Below the pieces are notes generated by a model. The model had not been told where the DNA came from. It ran no database searches and was given only the letters and a program-made list of their open reading frames with translations. Made by a program: the position numbers and the translations under genes. Shown here piece after piece: positions 42,717-52,254 of a DNA stretch of 64,000 nt. Source of the stretch: Fibrobacter sp. UWR3 (lineage in GTDB: Bacteria > Fibrobacterota > Fibrobacteria > Fibrobacterales > Fibrobacteraceae); the NCBI RefSeq assembly GCF_900143055.1, contig NZ_FRCW01000012.1, positions 1 through 64,000 on the forward strand, given 5' to 3'. Positions within the stretch are counted from its first letter, which is position 1. Each line of letters opens with the position of its first letter.

Positions 42717-44138
42717 ATGAGTATAATTGGAAGAAATTCTGAAATCGAACTGCTAGAGCGATATATCGCCTCTAAAAATGCAGAATTCATCGCTTTATAC
42801 GGTAGGCGCCGCGTAGGGAAAACCTTCCTCGTCAACCAGACCTTCAAAAGCCAATTCGCTTTTTCAATGACCGGAGTCCTGGAAGGTAAAAAGGACGACC
42901 AAATAGACGCGTTCCTTGACGCCATGGACATCTTCGGTTACAAGAGCAATGAACGTCCTAAAAATTGGATGGAAGCGTTTTCTCAACTGCGCAAAGCCCT
43001 TTCGGACAGAATTTCTAACGGCAACCCCTGTATCGTTTTCATTGACGAAATTCCAAGCCTCGATACACAAGGTTCTGGTTTTACAAAAGCCCTTGGGCAT
43101 TTTTGGAATAGCTGGGCTTCGACCCAAGACAACTTTAAACTCATCGTATGTGGTTCCGCAACATCCTGGATGATAAAGAACCTCATCGACAGCAGAGGAG
43201 GGCTGCACAACAGGATTACACACGAGATAAAGCTTCTGCCTTTTACGCTCAAGGAAACCGAGGAATATCTACTCTCAAAAAACTTCACTTGGTCCAGGCA
43301 AATGGTCTTGCAGTCGTACATGTTCACAGGCGGTGTTGCCTACTACCTCAGCCTCTTCGACGAAAGCGAAAGCCTTGCCCAAAACATAGACCGACTTTAC
43401 TTCTCCGAAAACGGGGAAATGCGGCGCGAATACAAGCGACTTTTCAAGACTCTTTTCAATGCGGCAGAACCATACATGCGTATTGTGGAAACACTCGCTC
43501 AAAAAAAACAGGGCATGACCCGCAAGGAAATCATCTCGTCAATGAAGGCTGAAAAAGGCGGAACCCTCTCCGAGCAGATTCAAAATCTCATCGAATGCGG
43601 ATTTATCCGAAAATACATGGTGCGCGAAAAGAAGGTCGTCAAGGAAAACAGCGGCATTTATCAGCTGGTCGATCCGTTTACCTTATTCCACCTATACTTC
43701 AACAGCAAAGCCAAGGGCGACACCCGCTTTTGGGAGAACCACATCAATACCCCCATCGTGAATACTTGGCTTGGGCTCGCTTTCGAAAAAGTCTGCCTGC
43801 TCCATACTCAACAAATTAAAGAAGCTCTCAGGATTGATGCGATTTCGACACAGCAGTATTCTTGGCGCAGCAAAGACAAGAAAACACCTGCCCAGATTGA
43901 CCTGATTATTGACCGGGCCGACGGAATGATAAACCTTTGCGAATTGAAATACTCCGAAATAGATTACACCCTTACCGAATCGGAATTCAACAAGATGGAA
44001 CGCCGTTTTGCAGCGTTCGTGAGCGAAACCGGAACCCGCAAGGGAATATTCAAAACGCTCATTACGGCAAGTCCTTTGAAAAAGAACCAATATTCAGAAT
44101 CAATTCCCGTTAAGCTTACTGCGGATTGCTTATATTGA
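42717..44138 (+). CDS. P-loop ATPase with C-terminal DUF234 nuclease-like domain
   Basis: 473 residues from ATG 42717. Walker A YGRRRVGKTFLV (about 27), Walker B IVFIDEIPSL, a winged helix around MTRKEIISSM, and a C-terminal DUF234 domain with PD-(D/E)xK-like PAQIDLIIDR ... NLCELKYSE. The family is widespread in archaea, Bacteroidetes and Fibrobacter as lone genes; its role is unsettled (defence or selfish element suspected). Shares an upstream palindrome with the ATPase at 31080. Confidence 0.85.
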   Translation: MSIIGRNSEIELLERYIASKNAEFIALYGRRRVGKTFLVNQTFKSQFAFSMTGVLEGKKDDQIDAFLDAMDIFGYKSNERPKNWMEAFSQLRKALSDRISNGNPCIVFIDEIPSLDTQGSGFTKALGHFWNSWASTQDNFKLIVCGSATSWMIKNLIDSRGGLHNRITHEIKLLPFTLKETEEYLLSKNFTWSRQMVLQSYMFTGGVAYYLSLFDESESLAQNIDRLYFSENGEMRREYKRLFKTLFNAAEPYMRIVETLAQKKQGMTRKEIISSMKAEKGGTLSEQIQNLIECGFIRKYMVREKKVVKENSGIYQLVDPFTLFHLYFNSKAKGDTRFWENHINTPIVNTWLGLAFEKVCLLHTQQIKEALRIDAISTQQYSWRSKDKKTPAQIDLIIDRADGMINLCELKYSEIDYTLTESEFNKMERRFAAFVSETGTRKGIFKTLITASPLKKNQYSESIPVKLTADCLY

Positions 44139-44249
44139 AAAGCATTTGTTTCCATTATGCGTCCCGCGCATACTGAGCATGAAAATTAAGCATTTTGCGC
44201 AAGCTCCGAAAAAATTTATATTATATGCGAAACATTTCGGAGTGGCAAA

Positions 44250-44651
44250 ATGAAACTCAAGTTTTTAACGCTATTTTCAATCCTTGCGCTCGCTGCGAGC
44301 GTGTTTGCGGAGAGTGCCATGAGCAACATTACGGTAAACCTGCGCTATACGGGTAAGAACGGGGCGGCAAAGAAGTTCGCCGAAGAGATGGTCTCTAGCG
44401 GGACGGTGGCGAAAATCCGTGCCGAGAAGGGCAACATCCGCTACGAATATTTCCAGTCGCTGGACGATCCCGAGACCATCTTGCTGATTGACGCGTGGGA
44501 AAGCCAGGCCGCCATCGACGTGCACCACGCTTCGCCCATGATGAAGACGATTGCGAAACTCCGCGACAAGTACGACCTGAAAATGACTGTCGAACGCTTC
44601 ACGCCCGACAACACCATGCCCAAGACCGACGAAAAGTTCATCAGGAAGTAA
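44250..44651 (+). CDS. Exported ABM-domain protein (YgiN-like)
   Basis: 133 residues. Signal peptide 1-20 (ILALAASVFAES), then one antibiotic-biosynthesis-monooxygenase fold (ITVNLRYTGKNGAAKKFAEEM ... YEYFQSLDDPETILLIDAWESQAAIDVHHASP). Related cytosolic proteins oxidise quinols or small aromatics. Predicted periplasmic location is unusual for the family. GGAG precedes the ATG. Confidence 0.8.
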   Translation: MKLKFLTLFSILALAASVFAESAMSNITVNLRYTGKNGAAKKFAEEMVSSGTVAKIRAEKGNIRYEYFQSLDDPETILLIDAWESQAAIDVHHASPMMKTIAKLRDKYDLKMTVERFTPDNTMPKTDEKFIRK

Positions 44652-44730
44652 GTCGCGACCATGTAACGCCCGCGCGCTGTTTGTCGAGAAGGCGTCCAGC
44701 GGGAAATAGGTCGACATTTTTCTCGGCACA

Positions 44731-45486
44731 TCAGCCTTTTACAAACAAAAGATTGTTTACATGCTCCGTAATGTAAAGTTCCGTGTCGGTCTCCACCAAG
44801 TCGTAACTATCTACAACAGCCTTGTCGTGTTTCTTAAGCACATCCCGATAGCCGGCGACAGTTTCCTTCTTTCTGGCGAAGCGCATGGAACTGTCAAAAC
44901 AGTCCCGCAGTTTCAAGCCGCAATTGGCGCATTCGCTAATCCATTCTTCCTTTGTATAGAACTTGACGTGTCCGTCTTTTCGGAGTTTCATGTAGTCGTC
45001 GACAAAACCGTCTTTGTCGCAGTCGTTTGGGCGGGGGTCCGAAACAAAAAATTGTCCGCCTTGCCTTAATACCCTGCTCACCTCGCCAATGCCGTGCCCA
45101 ATGTCAGGGAAATGGTGCATCGCGTACCTTGTCACCACGACATCGAACGAACCCGCCTCAAACGGGAAATCGACACCGTCATAACTTACAAACGAGAGGT
45201 TCTTGGCTCCTTCGGCCTTTGCCCTTGCGCGGTTTGCTTCGAGTGCGTCGCAGACGATGTCCAGGCCGATGATTTCGCAACCAGGATTGTCTTTCGCTAG
45301 CGGAAACGAAAGATAGCCGCTTCCGGTCCCGAGATCAAGAACCCTCATACCTTCAACAATTTTTACGAATTCGGTTATTTTCTCAAGATGCTCGGAATCC
45401 TGTGTTTGCCTGTTGTAAAAATCGCCAGTGGCAAAACATTCCTCAAAACCTTTCCGAGTATCATTTATATTTTCTTGAATATCCAT
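44731..45486 (-). CDS. SAM-dependent methyltransferase
   Basis: 251 residues from ATG 45486 (AAGGAC upstream). Class I fold: motif I MRVLDLGTGSGYLSFPLA, acidic residue in IIGLDIVCDALE, then DVVVTRYAMHHFPD. Resembles UbiE/Methyltransf_11 proteins of unknown small-molecule substrate. A C-terminal extension of ~60 residues follows the fold. No neighbouring pathway suggests the substrate. Confidence 0.82.
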   Translation of the reverse strand: MDIQENINDTRKGFEECFATGDFYNRQTQDSEHLEKITEFVKIVEGMRVLDLGTGSGYLSFPLAKDNPGCEIIGLDIVCDALEANRARAKAEGAKNLSFVSYDGVDFPFEAGSFDVVVTRYAMHHFPDIGHGIGEVSRVLRQGGQFFVSDPRPNDCDKDGFVDDYMKLRKDGHVKFYTKEEWISECANCGLKLRDCFDSSMRFARKKETVAGYRDVLKKHDKAVVDSYDLVETDTELYITEHVNNLLFVKG

Positions 45487-45672
45487 GATACCAGTCCTTT
45501 CGTTAGCAAAGAAAATATACATTTTTGGAACGACAAATTCTTGAGGCTTAATTTGGGGACTTGAATAATCAAGATGTGCATGTATGTTTAATCTGCAGAA
45601 TTTGTCGCTCCGTCAGAAAGTTGCGAATATGCCCTTTTTAAACGACGTGATAATTCTTAAAATTGTGCCGTC

Positions 45673-47240
45673 ATGCGCCCGCGTCTTTTTAAAATCCTTG
45701 CTTCGCTGTTGCTGTTCTTAAGCGTTTCAGCCTTCTCACAAAAAGCAAATGGTGAAATTCCGCAGATTCCGGATAGCCTCCGCAAGAAAATCGAAAACGA
45801 AAATGCTGTTTTCAGTATTCAGGAGGCTCGCGAACTTCGGAACGCTATCCGTGGTGATTCGGCAGACGCAGCCGATGCCATTGAAGCACCGATCATTCCC
45901 AAAGACAGCCTGTTTGGCACCCACGTGAATCCGCTTATCGTCGGGACCGAAGTGCTCGGGCTCAACGCCTTTGTGTGGGCATGGGATTACTGGGTCCTGG
46001 ACAAGAGTTATGCACATACGGGCCCCAGCTATTGGAAACGCAACTTCCGCGAAGGCTGGGAATGGGACCATAACCATTGGGCCATCAACTTTTACGGACA
46101 CCCGTATCAGGGCTCCATGTATTACGCTACGGCCCGTGCCAGCGGTTACGGTTTTTACGGAAGCATGGCGTTTGCCGCCCTTGGGAGCTCCACCTGGGAA
46201 ATGTTCTGCGAAACGGAATACCCGGCGCCGAATGACTTAATTTCTACGACAGTAGCTGGCTCCATGTTTGGCGAAGTCCTCTACAGGCTTTCCCGCGCAT
46301 CGTACAACGGTTCCAAGGTGCCCTGGTACAGGCATCTGCTCGCTTTCGCCCTGGAACCCGCCGGATATGCCCAGCGCAGGGTGTTCGGCAACAGGGATTT
46401 TTACACGGGCTGGACACCAATCGAGTTGACGGTTGCCACGGGTATTGGCTCCAGGTTCGGTTCTGACTATCGGTTCGGTGGCGAAGATGCCGACGAGCTG
46501 GATGCCGAATGGAACGACCGTCACGGAATGATGGCGGTTTCCCTTGAGTATGGTCGGCCCTACACGAGGGTAAGGCGGCCGTTCGATTACTTCACTTTAA
46601 ACTTCTTCGGCGAAGGCGGACTTGAAGGGGATGTGTTGCAGATGGATATCATGGGGAAACTTGTGAACAGAGGTATCCACGGGCGAGGCCATTGGCTTGA
46701 TTTTTCGGTGAATCTGGATTATACGATACTTTTTACGGGGACCTTGCCACGGTAAGCACGCTTTCGCTTGGCGGGGCCATGGACATAGCCCTTTGGCTGA
46801 CTCCCAACTTGCGGTTCCGTGTCATGAACCAGGTTTACTGGATTATGCTTGGCTCTGCCGACATGGGCTACGATGACATTATCCAAGAATTTCACCCGGA
46901 TTACAAGCCCGACATGGATAGCTACCAGTACAATTCCGGCGTGAAATACAGCCTGATGATAGAAACCCTATACAAGAGGTGGAGAATCTACAACAAGACG
47001 ACGATAGATGCCATGAAGACCATCGAGGGAACGACTGCGGAATATGGCGTTTCGGGCTGGGATTTCTTGCTCCTCAACAACACCGCGCTGGAATACAGGC
47101 TGTTCTCCTGGTTGGATTTGGGCCACAGGCTTGACACCTACGTGAAAATGGCTGCCTATTCCTCGGAATATGCTGAACCCATGTCCAGGCGCATCCACGC
47201 CTTTTCGTGGTACCTGAATTTCCACCTGCTAGGGAGTTGA
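45673..47240 (+). pseudogene. DUF3943 outer-membrane protein with frameshift
   Basis: The first frame (45673-46755) encodes a signal peptide and a DUF3943-like domain (WAWDYWVLDKSYAHTGPSYWKRNF, YGHPYQGSMYYATARASGYGFY). It stops at 46753-46755, whereas the next frame continues without interruption as DLATVSTLSLGGAMDIALWLTP to 47240. A one-base indel near the GGGGACC at 46737-46743 would restore one protein of about 520 residues. Either a real inactivation or a sequencing error. Confidence 0.75.
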
Positions 47241-48041
47241 CGCCAGCGTCACCTTGAAAAATTCCACGTTCATTTCGCGGTCGGCGAGCGGCACAATTTT
47301 GCGGTCCTTGGGAATTTCGTAATCGAACTGGTGGTCCGAAACGAAAGTCAACAGCGAAGACTGCTCGATAAGCTTTGAAATGCCCTTCACGCTGTCGTGC
47401 TTGATGAAGGTGGCGTCGGGAATCTTCTTGCGCTTGACCTGCTCCCAGAACCCCACGTTGCTGCGCTGGATGATGGTCTCGCCCTTGAGTTCCCGGAGCC
47501 GGATGGACTTGCGCTTCGCAAGCGGGTGCTTCTTGGGGAGTGCAATTGAGAGCCGTTCCTGCATGTATTTTTCGGCACGGTATTTCTTTGCGCGTGGGGC
47601 CTTGAGGGTGATGCCGATATCCGCCGAGCCCTCGTTCAGCGCCTTCAGCACGCCCGCCTCGTTGTCGATAATCTTGTAGGTGACCTGTGCCCCCGGGTGC
47701 TTTTCTTGCAGTTCCTGCACCATCCGCATGGCGGGGAGAATGGCCACCGACGCGATAGAGAACGTGCGCGCACCCGCTCCCTGCGGGCTCACCTTTTCCA
47801 TCATCTCGCCTTGCAAATCCATGATGCGCTTCGCGTATTCGGCAACCGTGCGTCCCTTCTCGTTCAGCTCGATGCGGTTCTTTTTGCGCTCGAAGAGCGG
47901 AGCACCGATTTCGTCTTCCAACTTTTTGAACGCGCGGCTCACCGCCGGCTGCGAAGTGTAGAGCTTGTCCGCTACGGTAGAAAGGGTCCCGTATTCCAGG
48001 AACCCGGCCAGCAATCGCAAAATGTAGGTCTCGACAAACAT
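47229..48041 (-). CDS. LysR-family transcriptional regulator
   Basis: 270 residues; N-terminal helix-turn-helix (TLSTVADKLYTSQPAVSRAFKKLE) and an effector domain somewhat shorter than usual. Its 3' end overlaps the end of the convergent DUF3943 gene by 12 bases. The aldo/keto reductase gene lies upstream on the same strand, not divergently. Confidence 0.88.
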   Translation of the reverse strand: MFVETYILRLLAGFLEYGTLSTVADKLYTSQPAVSRAFKKLEDEIGAPLFERKKNRIELNEKGRTVAEYAKRIMDLQGEMMEKVSPQGAGARTFSIASVAILPAMRMVQELQEKHPGAQVTYKIIDNEAGVLKALNEGSADIGITLKAPRAKKYRAEKYMQERLSIALPKKHPLAKRKSIRLRELKGETIIQRSNVGFWEQVKRKKIPDATFIKHDSVKGISKLIEQSSLLTFVSDHQFDYEIPKDRKIVPLADREMNVEFFKVTLASTP

Positions 48042-48107
48042 AAAAAGCCCCTTTTGGGGGAGAATATAATAAATCCGCTATGCGTCAAGTGAATAGTGGG
48101 GCTATTT

Positions 48108-49046
48108 TCACCAGTTTTCGTAGCGGTGTCCTGTATCAAGGGCGGCGATTTGCTTCATTTCGTCGTCTGTCAACTCAAAGTCGAAAATCGATATGTTTTC
48201 TGCGATGTGGTCAGGGTTCTTGGAGCCCGGAATGGCAATGTAGCCCGATTGCACATGCCAGCGCAACACCACCTGTGCGGCCGATTTCCCGTGAGCCTTC
48301 GCTATCTTTGCGACAACCTTGTTCCCCAAAACATCTTCGTTGTGGCCGCGCCCGCCCAGCGGGTAATAAGATTCCACCACAGCGCCGTATCGTTTTGCGT
48401 ATTCCTTGAATTCCGTGTTCTGGTAGAACACATGGTTCTCGTTTTGCACCACGGCAGGCTTGATTTCGAAATCGGCAAAAAAGCGCTTCGCCGTCTTTTC
48501 GGTGTAGTAGTTCGAAATGCCGATGGAACGGATCTTCTTCGCCTTCACCGCACGTTCCATAGCTTTGTAAACCGCCTTATCTTCGGCGTCGCTCCCGTGC
48601 TGGTGCAACAGCATCAAGTCAATATATTCGAGTCCCAGCTTTTCGAGTGAGTCGTCGATGTCTTCGTCTAAGGAGTTGCTCCACGGCACCAGTTTCGACG
48701 TCACGAACAAATCTTCGCGCTTCACAAGCCCCTCGTCAATCGCCCGACGAATACCCCTACCCACGGCTTCTTCGTTGTCGTAATATTTTGCCGTATCAAT
48801 CAATCGATACCCGTTCTTGATGGCGACATAGACAGCGTCTTCAGCCACCTTGCCGCGCAAAGTCCACGTGCCAAGTCCGAGAACCGGCATATCGAAACCC
48901 GAATTCAACTTGACCGTTGGGGCCGCCCCTTTGCTATTCTGCACGCTTGAATCTCCTTTGTTCGAAACTTTCGGCATAGCCTGCGACGCAGCATCGCTCG
49001 AACACGCCATGAACAGGAAAACGAACAAGAAACTGAACCACCTCAT
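48108..49046 (-). CDS. Aldo/keto reductase with lipoprotein leader
   Basis: 312 residues. The catalytic tetrad is visible: Asp/Tyr in RLIDTAKYYDNEEAVG, Lys in VTSKLVP, His in LMLLHQHG; the NADPH loop includes IPGSKNPDHI. The N-terminus FLFVFLFMACSSDAAS is a lipobox, so the enzyme would be anchored in the envelope, which is odd for an NADPH-dependent family. It shares the leader with the cyclophilin-like lipoprotein at 34615. Confidence 0.88.
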   Translation of the reverse strand: MRWFSFLFVFLFMACSSDAASQAMPKVSNKGDSSVQNSKGAAPTVKLNSGFDMPVLGLGTWTLRGKVAEDAVYVAIKNGYRLIDTAKYYDNEEAVGRGIRRAIDEGLVKREDLFVTSKLVPWSNSLDEDIDDSLEKLGLEYIDLMLLHQHGSDAEDKAVYKAMERAVKAKKIRSIGISNYYTEKTAKRFFADFEIKPAVVQNENHVFYQNTEFKEYAKRYGAVVESYYPLGGRGHNEDVLGNKVVAKIAKAHGKSAAQVVLRWHVQSGYIAIPGSKNPDHIAENISIFDFELTDDEMKQIAALDTGHRYENW

Positions 49047-49320
49047 GCCCTAAAAATAACCAAATCCCGTCATAAATCAAAATACTTATTTCGCATAAAA
49101 GATATGCTTTGAAGGCATAGGCGGGGGAGGTGTTCCCCTCGCTCACCTTCGGCAGGCTCAAGGACCGGGCCGGGAAAATGCCCATAAGACATTGGTTACG
49201 GTGGTAATTTTTTCTCTGTAGATTCGCAAACATTACTGAAATCAGCCCTAAGTCACACTAGTCTTGTTGCACAAACGGACAGAAAAATGTATATTGGAAA
49301 TGTAATAATAAGGGAAAACT

Positions 49321-49599
49321 ATGGTGTTCGCCGAAAACATATTACGGATATTCCGTGAAAACAAACTTCTTGCGAAGTATCGCCTGAAGGATGTCTTTGT
49401 TTTCGGTTCGTCTGTTCGAACAGCAACTCCCAACGACATCGACCTGCTAGTCCGTGATTTCCAGGACTACAATGACCTGTTGTCCTTGCGAAAGGAACTT
49501 TCCGAAAAAACTGGCAAGTCCGTGGATGTCGTCATAGAGAAGTTCGCAAACCCCATTATCCTGTATCGAGCAAGCAAGGAGTCCATCCGTGTCGAATGA
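49321..49599 (+). CDS. mntA: MntA-type nucleotidyltransferase antitoxin
   Basis: 92 residues. Minimal nucleotidyltransferase with GSSVRTATPNDIDLLV (GS...DxD motif) and a third acidic residue in VDVVIE. In MntA-HepT systems it AMPylates HepT to neutralise it. Overlaps hepT by 11 bases. Confidence 0.82.
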   Translation: MVFAENILRIFRENKLLAKYRLKDVFVFGSSVRTATPNDIDLLVRDFQDYNDLLSLRKELSEKTGKSVDVVIEKFANPIILYRASKESIRVE

Positions 49600-50029
49600 C
49601 CCTAGGAACGACCTTTTCCACTTATTGGGAATGCTCGAATCCCTGTTGAAAATTCAAAAATATACACGGGATATTCATTCCACCGAAGAACTTCTTGAGA
49701 AAGAAGACCAGATGGTATTCAATGCGTGTCTGACCCTGCTTGCAAACATAGGCGAATCCATCAACAAACTCTCGGACGCCGCCAAAGCGGGAATCGCAAG
49801 CGAAAACATTCAGGCAATTCGCGGTATGCGCAACAGGATTGTTCACGATTATGCGGGGCTCGACTCGTTTGTTGTTTACAACACTATAAAGAACGATCTT
49901 GATCCGCTAAAGGAAACCTTTATCAAAATCATTAGAGAAGGTCTAGCAAACAAGTCCTTTGACGAAGGTGAATTTGAAGCAGCGAAAAACGCGGGCTTTT
50001 ACAAGTTCATTGATTTCAGCGTAATTTAA
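49589..50029 (+). CDS. hepT: HepT-type ribonuclease toxin
   Basis: 146 residues (GTG start at 49589). Helical HEPN-family protein with the RX4HXY catalytic motif RNRIVHDYAG (about residues 90-99); the Tyr is the usual AMPylation site. Partner of the preceding nucleotidyltransferase. A 35-residue C-terminal extension (GLANKSFDEGEFE...) exceeds the common length. Confidence 0.82.
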   Translation: MSNDPRNDLFHLLGMLESLLKIQKYTRDIHSTEELLEKEDQMVFNACLTLLANIGESINKLSDAAKAGIASENIQAIRGMRNRIVHDYAGLDSFVVYNTIKNDLDPLKETFIKIIREGLANKSFDEGEFEAAKNAGFYKFIDFSVI

Positions 50030-50075
50030 GAGCTGTCGTACCGACCTGGCCCTTGACTGGGGAATGCCCAGCTTT

Positions 50076-50174
50076 TTACTCCCTGTTTGCGAAAGCCTTG
50101 ATGCCGCCTTCCATGAGGGTGGCGGCAAGTTCAATCATTTGTTTAAGCGGGATTTTGCGGCCGTCTTGCACCCA
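50076..50174 (-). pseudogene. C-terminal relic of a regulator-like gene
   Basis: Read on the minus strand, 50174 to the stop at 50076 gives WVQDGRKIPLKQMIELAATL and MEGGIKAFANRE. This resembles the last helices of TetR-type regulators (WVxxGxK.SPEEMAEL), without any start. It abuts the aldo/keto reductase fragment on the plus strand. Weak evidence. Confidence 0.3.
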
Positions 50175-50417
50175 CTGGCGGCAAAGTACAAGAAGTCGCC
50201 CGCGCAGATTATCCTCCGCTGGCACGTGCAGGAAGGATTCTCCACGATTCCGGGGGCCCGCAACCCGGATTATATCAAGGAAAACATCGAGGTCTATAAC
50301 TTCAAGCTTTCCGAAGACGACATGAAAAAGATTCGCGGCCTAGACAAGGAAAAGCGCTTCTTTACCTCAACCCTTGCCGAAATCCAGCATTTCAAGGACT
50401 GGAACCCCGGCGACTAA
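50160..50417 (+). pseudogene. Aldo/keto reductase C-terminal fragment
   Basis: The frame reads LHPLAAKYKKSPAQIILRW, HVQEGFSTIPGARNPDYI and LSEDDMKKIRGLDK, the last third of an aldo/keto reductase. It is not a copy of the complete gene at 48108, whose sequence differs. Catalytic residues are lost. It sits between hepT and the flavodoxin gene; the MntA-HepT pair may have replaced the missing part. Confidence 0.75.
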
Positions 50418-50561
50418 AGGCCTTCATTGTCGCCGACCGTTTGCTCACTATGCGCCACACGCATAGTGGGCATAAAAATTACGCATTACGCGGCCGTCCT
50501 GAAATTATTTATATTAAAGGCAACCGGTTCAAGGAAATTTTTAACGAAAAAGGCGGATCCC

Positions 50562-51122
50562 ATGAAAAAAATCACCTTGATTCTTTTATCACTTCTTCTA
50601 GGAGTCTCTATGGCAGCAGAAAAGAAAATCCTCGTCGTTTACTATTCCCGTGCCGACGAAAACTACACCGTCGGGAACATTTCCAAGGGCAATACCGAAA
50701 TCATTGCCGAGATGATTGCGAAAAAGACGGGCGGTACGCTCCTGCATGTGGAACCCGCGAAGGAATATCCCAAGGGCTACGACGACTGCATCAACGTGGC
50801 CAAGAAGGAACTTGCGCAGGACGCGCGCTCGGCCATCAAGCCGGTGAACGTGAACCCCGAAGAATTCGACGAAATTTACGTCGGTTACCCGGTGTGGTGG
50901 GGCGAAATGCCCATGCCCATGTTCACCTTCTTCGAGAAGTATAACCTGAAGGGCAAGACGATTCACCCGTTCGTGACCCACGAGGGCAGCGGCCTCTCGG
51001 GTGTTGCCCGCCTCAAGAAGGTGACCGGCGCGAACGTGACCCCCGGCCTCGCCATCTACGGACACGTGGCTCAGAACGAACGCGACAAGGCCCAGAAAGA
51101 AGTCGATAAGTGGGTGAAGTAG
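50562..51122 (+). CDS. Exported flavodoxin
   Basis: 186 residues from ATG 50562. A signal peptide (LLSLLLGVSMAAE) precedes a flavodoxin domain: FMN loop VVYYSRADENY, GYPVWWGEMPMPM and THEGSGLSG. Predicted periplasmic electron carrier or quinone reductase. Its last ~35 bases (KAQKEVDKWVK stop) recur at 61391 and 62396 next to toxin-antitoxin modules. Confidence 0.85.
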   Translation: MKKITLILLSLLLGVSMAAEKKILVVYYSRADENYTVGNISKGNTEIIAEMIAKKTGGTLLHVEPAKEYPKGYDDCINVAKKELAQDARSAIKPVNVNPEEFDEIYVGYPVWWGEMPMPMFTFFEKYNLKGKTIHPFVTHEGSGLSGVARLKKVTGANVTPGLAIYGHVAQNERDKAQKEVDKWVK

Positions 51123-51233
51123 GCTGATTGCGCCTCACTTAGGATTGCTAGTCCTCTTCTTCAATTCAGTCCAAGAGCTAGCTTTCTCTAAAATCGGCCT
51201 TGGAGAGAATGTCTCTGGCCTGTTCAATTTGCT
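51121..51233 (-). pseudogene. Relic of GNAT toxin-antitoxin module
   Basis: Bases 51121-51169 resemble the end of the GNAT gene at 61430-61487, and 51185-51233 are almost identical to the antitoxin end at 62058-62107. The ~570 bases that should lie between are missing. It follows directly on the flavodoxin gene, as the complete module follows a copy of the flavodoxin 3' end. Confidence 0.75.
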
Positions 51234-51241
51234 TGAATAAA

Positions 51242-51272
51242 AAAAAGAGATGAATCCTGTTCACCTCTTTTT
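51242..51272. terminator. Bidirectional terminator
   Basis: AAAAAGAG...CTCTTTTT stem with A and T runs on both sides, between the plus-strand flavodoxin and minus-strand pstS. Confidence 0.65.
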
Positions 51273-51295
51273 CTTTTTTGTAGCCTTTTCTTTTT

Positions 51296-52180
51296 TTACT
51301 TTACATCGTTCCACTTGCGGATGAGGCCGGTGTAGATATCCCGCAGCTTTGCAAGGGAAATGTTGGAAATCTGGTTCTGCTTGTTGACAATCACGGCGAT
51401 GCCGTCCCGGGCGATGGTCTGGGGAGTCAGGGCTTCCAGTTCGCTGGGTTTCAGGTTGCGGCTAGCCATACCGATATCGCAGGTCCCTTCCTTGGCGGCC
51501 AGCATTCCCGAAGAGGAATCGTTGGTCTGGATTTCGATTTCCATTTCCGGATTCAGGGCCATGTAGGCCTCCTTGAGCTTTTCCATGACCGGGGACACGC
51601 TGGAAGAACCGGCGATGACGATCTTGCCCTTCAGTTTTTTGGCCTGGAACTTTTTGCCGTCGGAAACTCCGATATAGCCGTTGCCTTCGATAATGGCCTG
51701 GCCATCGGCACTCAGGATAAAGTCCACGAAGTCCTTTACGGCGTCGTTCATCTTGCCCTTGGTGGCGATGTTGAAGGGACGGGCGATGGGGTACTTGGCG
51801 GCCTTGATGTTTTCCTTGGTGGGGGCGAATCCGTCAATATCCAGGGCCTTCACGGAACCGTTCAGGGAACCTAGGGAAATGTAGCCGATGGCGTATTCGT
51901 TACCGGCTACGGAGCTCATGACACCCTGGGTGCCGTCGATGGTGATGGCTTCCTTGGTGGTATTGTCCTTCTTCTTTCCGTTCTGCTTGATAAGGGTGCC
52001 CACCAGTTCGGTAAAGGCGTCCCGGGTGCCGGAACCTGCTTCTCGCGCGATGACGGAAATATCCATTTGTTTGGCGGCGGGGGCTTCGGCGTTCTTTTCT
52101 TCGTTGTTCCCGTTGCAAGCGGCGGTAATACCCATTACGGCCAAACTAATTGCACAAACGGTTAAAGCCATTTTTTTCAT
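51296..52180 (-). CDS. pstS: Phosphate-binding lipoprotein PstS
   Basis: 294 residues. Lipoprotein leader (VMGITAAC), Glu/Ala spacer, and a PBP-like fold with the phosphate-binding AREAGSGTRDAF and a second lobe SSSVSPVMEKL. Delivers phosphate to PstCA. Transcribed divergently from the porin-pstCAB-phoU operon across a region with PhoB-like repeats on both strands. Confidence 0.9.
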   Translation of the reverse strand: MKKMALTVCAISLAVMGITAACNGNNEEKNAEAPAAKQMDISVIAREAGSGTRDAFTELVGTLIKQNGKKKDNTTKEAITIDGTQGVMSSVAGNEYAIGYISLGSLNGSVKALDIDGFAPTKENIKAAKYPIARPFNIATKGKMNDAVKDFVDFILSADGQAIIEGNGYIGVSDGKKFQAKKLKGKIVIAGSSSVSPVMEKLKEAYMALNPEMEIEIQTNDSSSGMLAAKEGTCDIGMASRNLKPSELEALTPQTIARDGIAVIVNKQNQISNISLAKLRDIYTGLIRKWNDVK

Positions 52181-52254
52181 TCTTGAATCTCCTTAGTTGG
52201 TTTTGAATGATGGCCACAAGTTAGACAAGGCGTGTAAAGTCCCAATAGTGGGTT

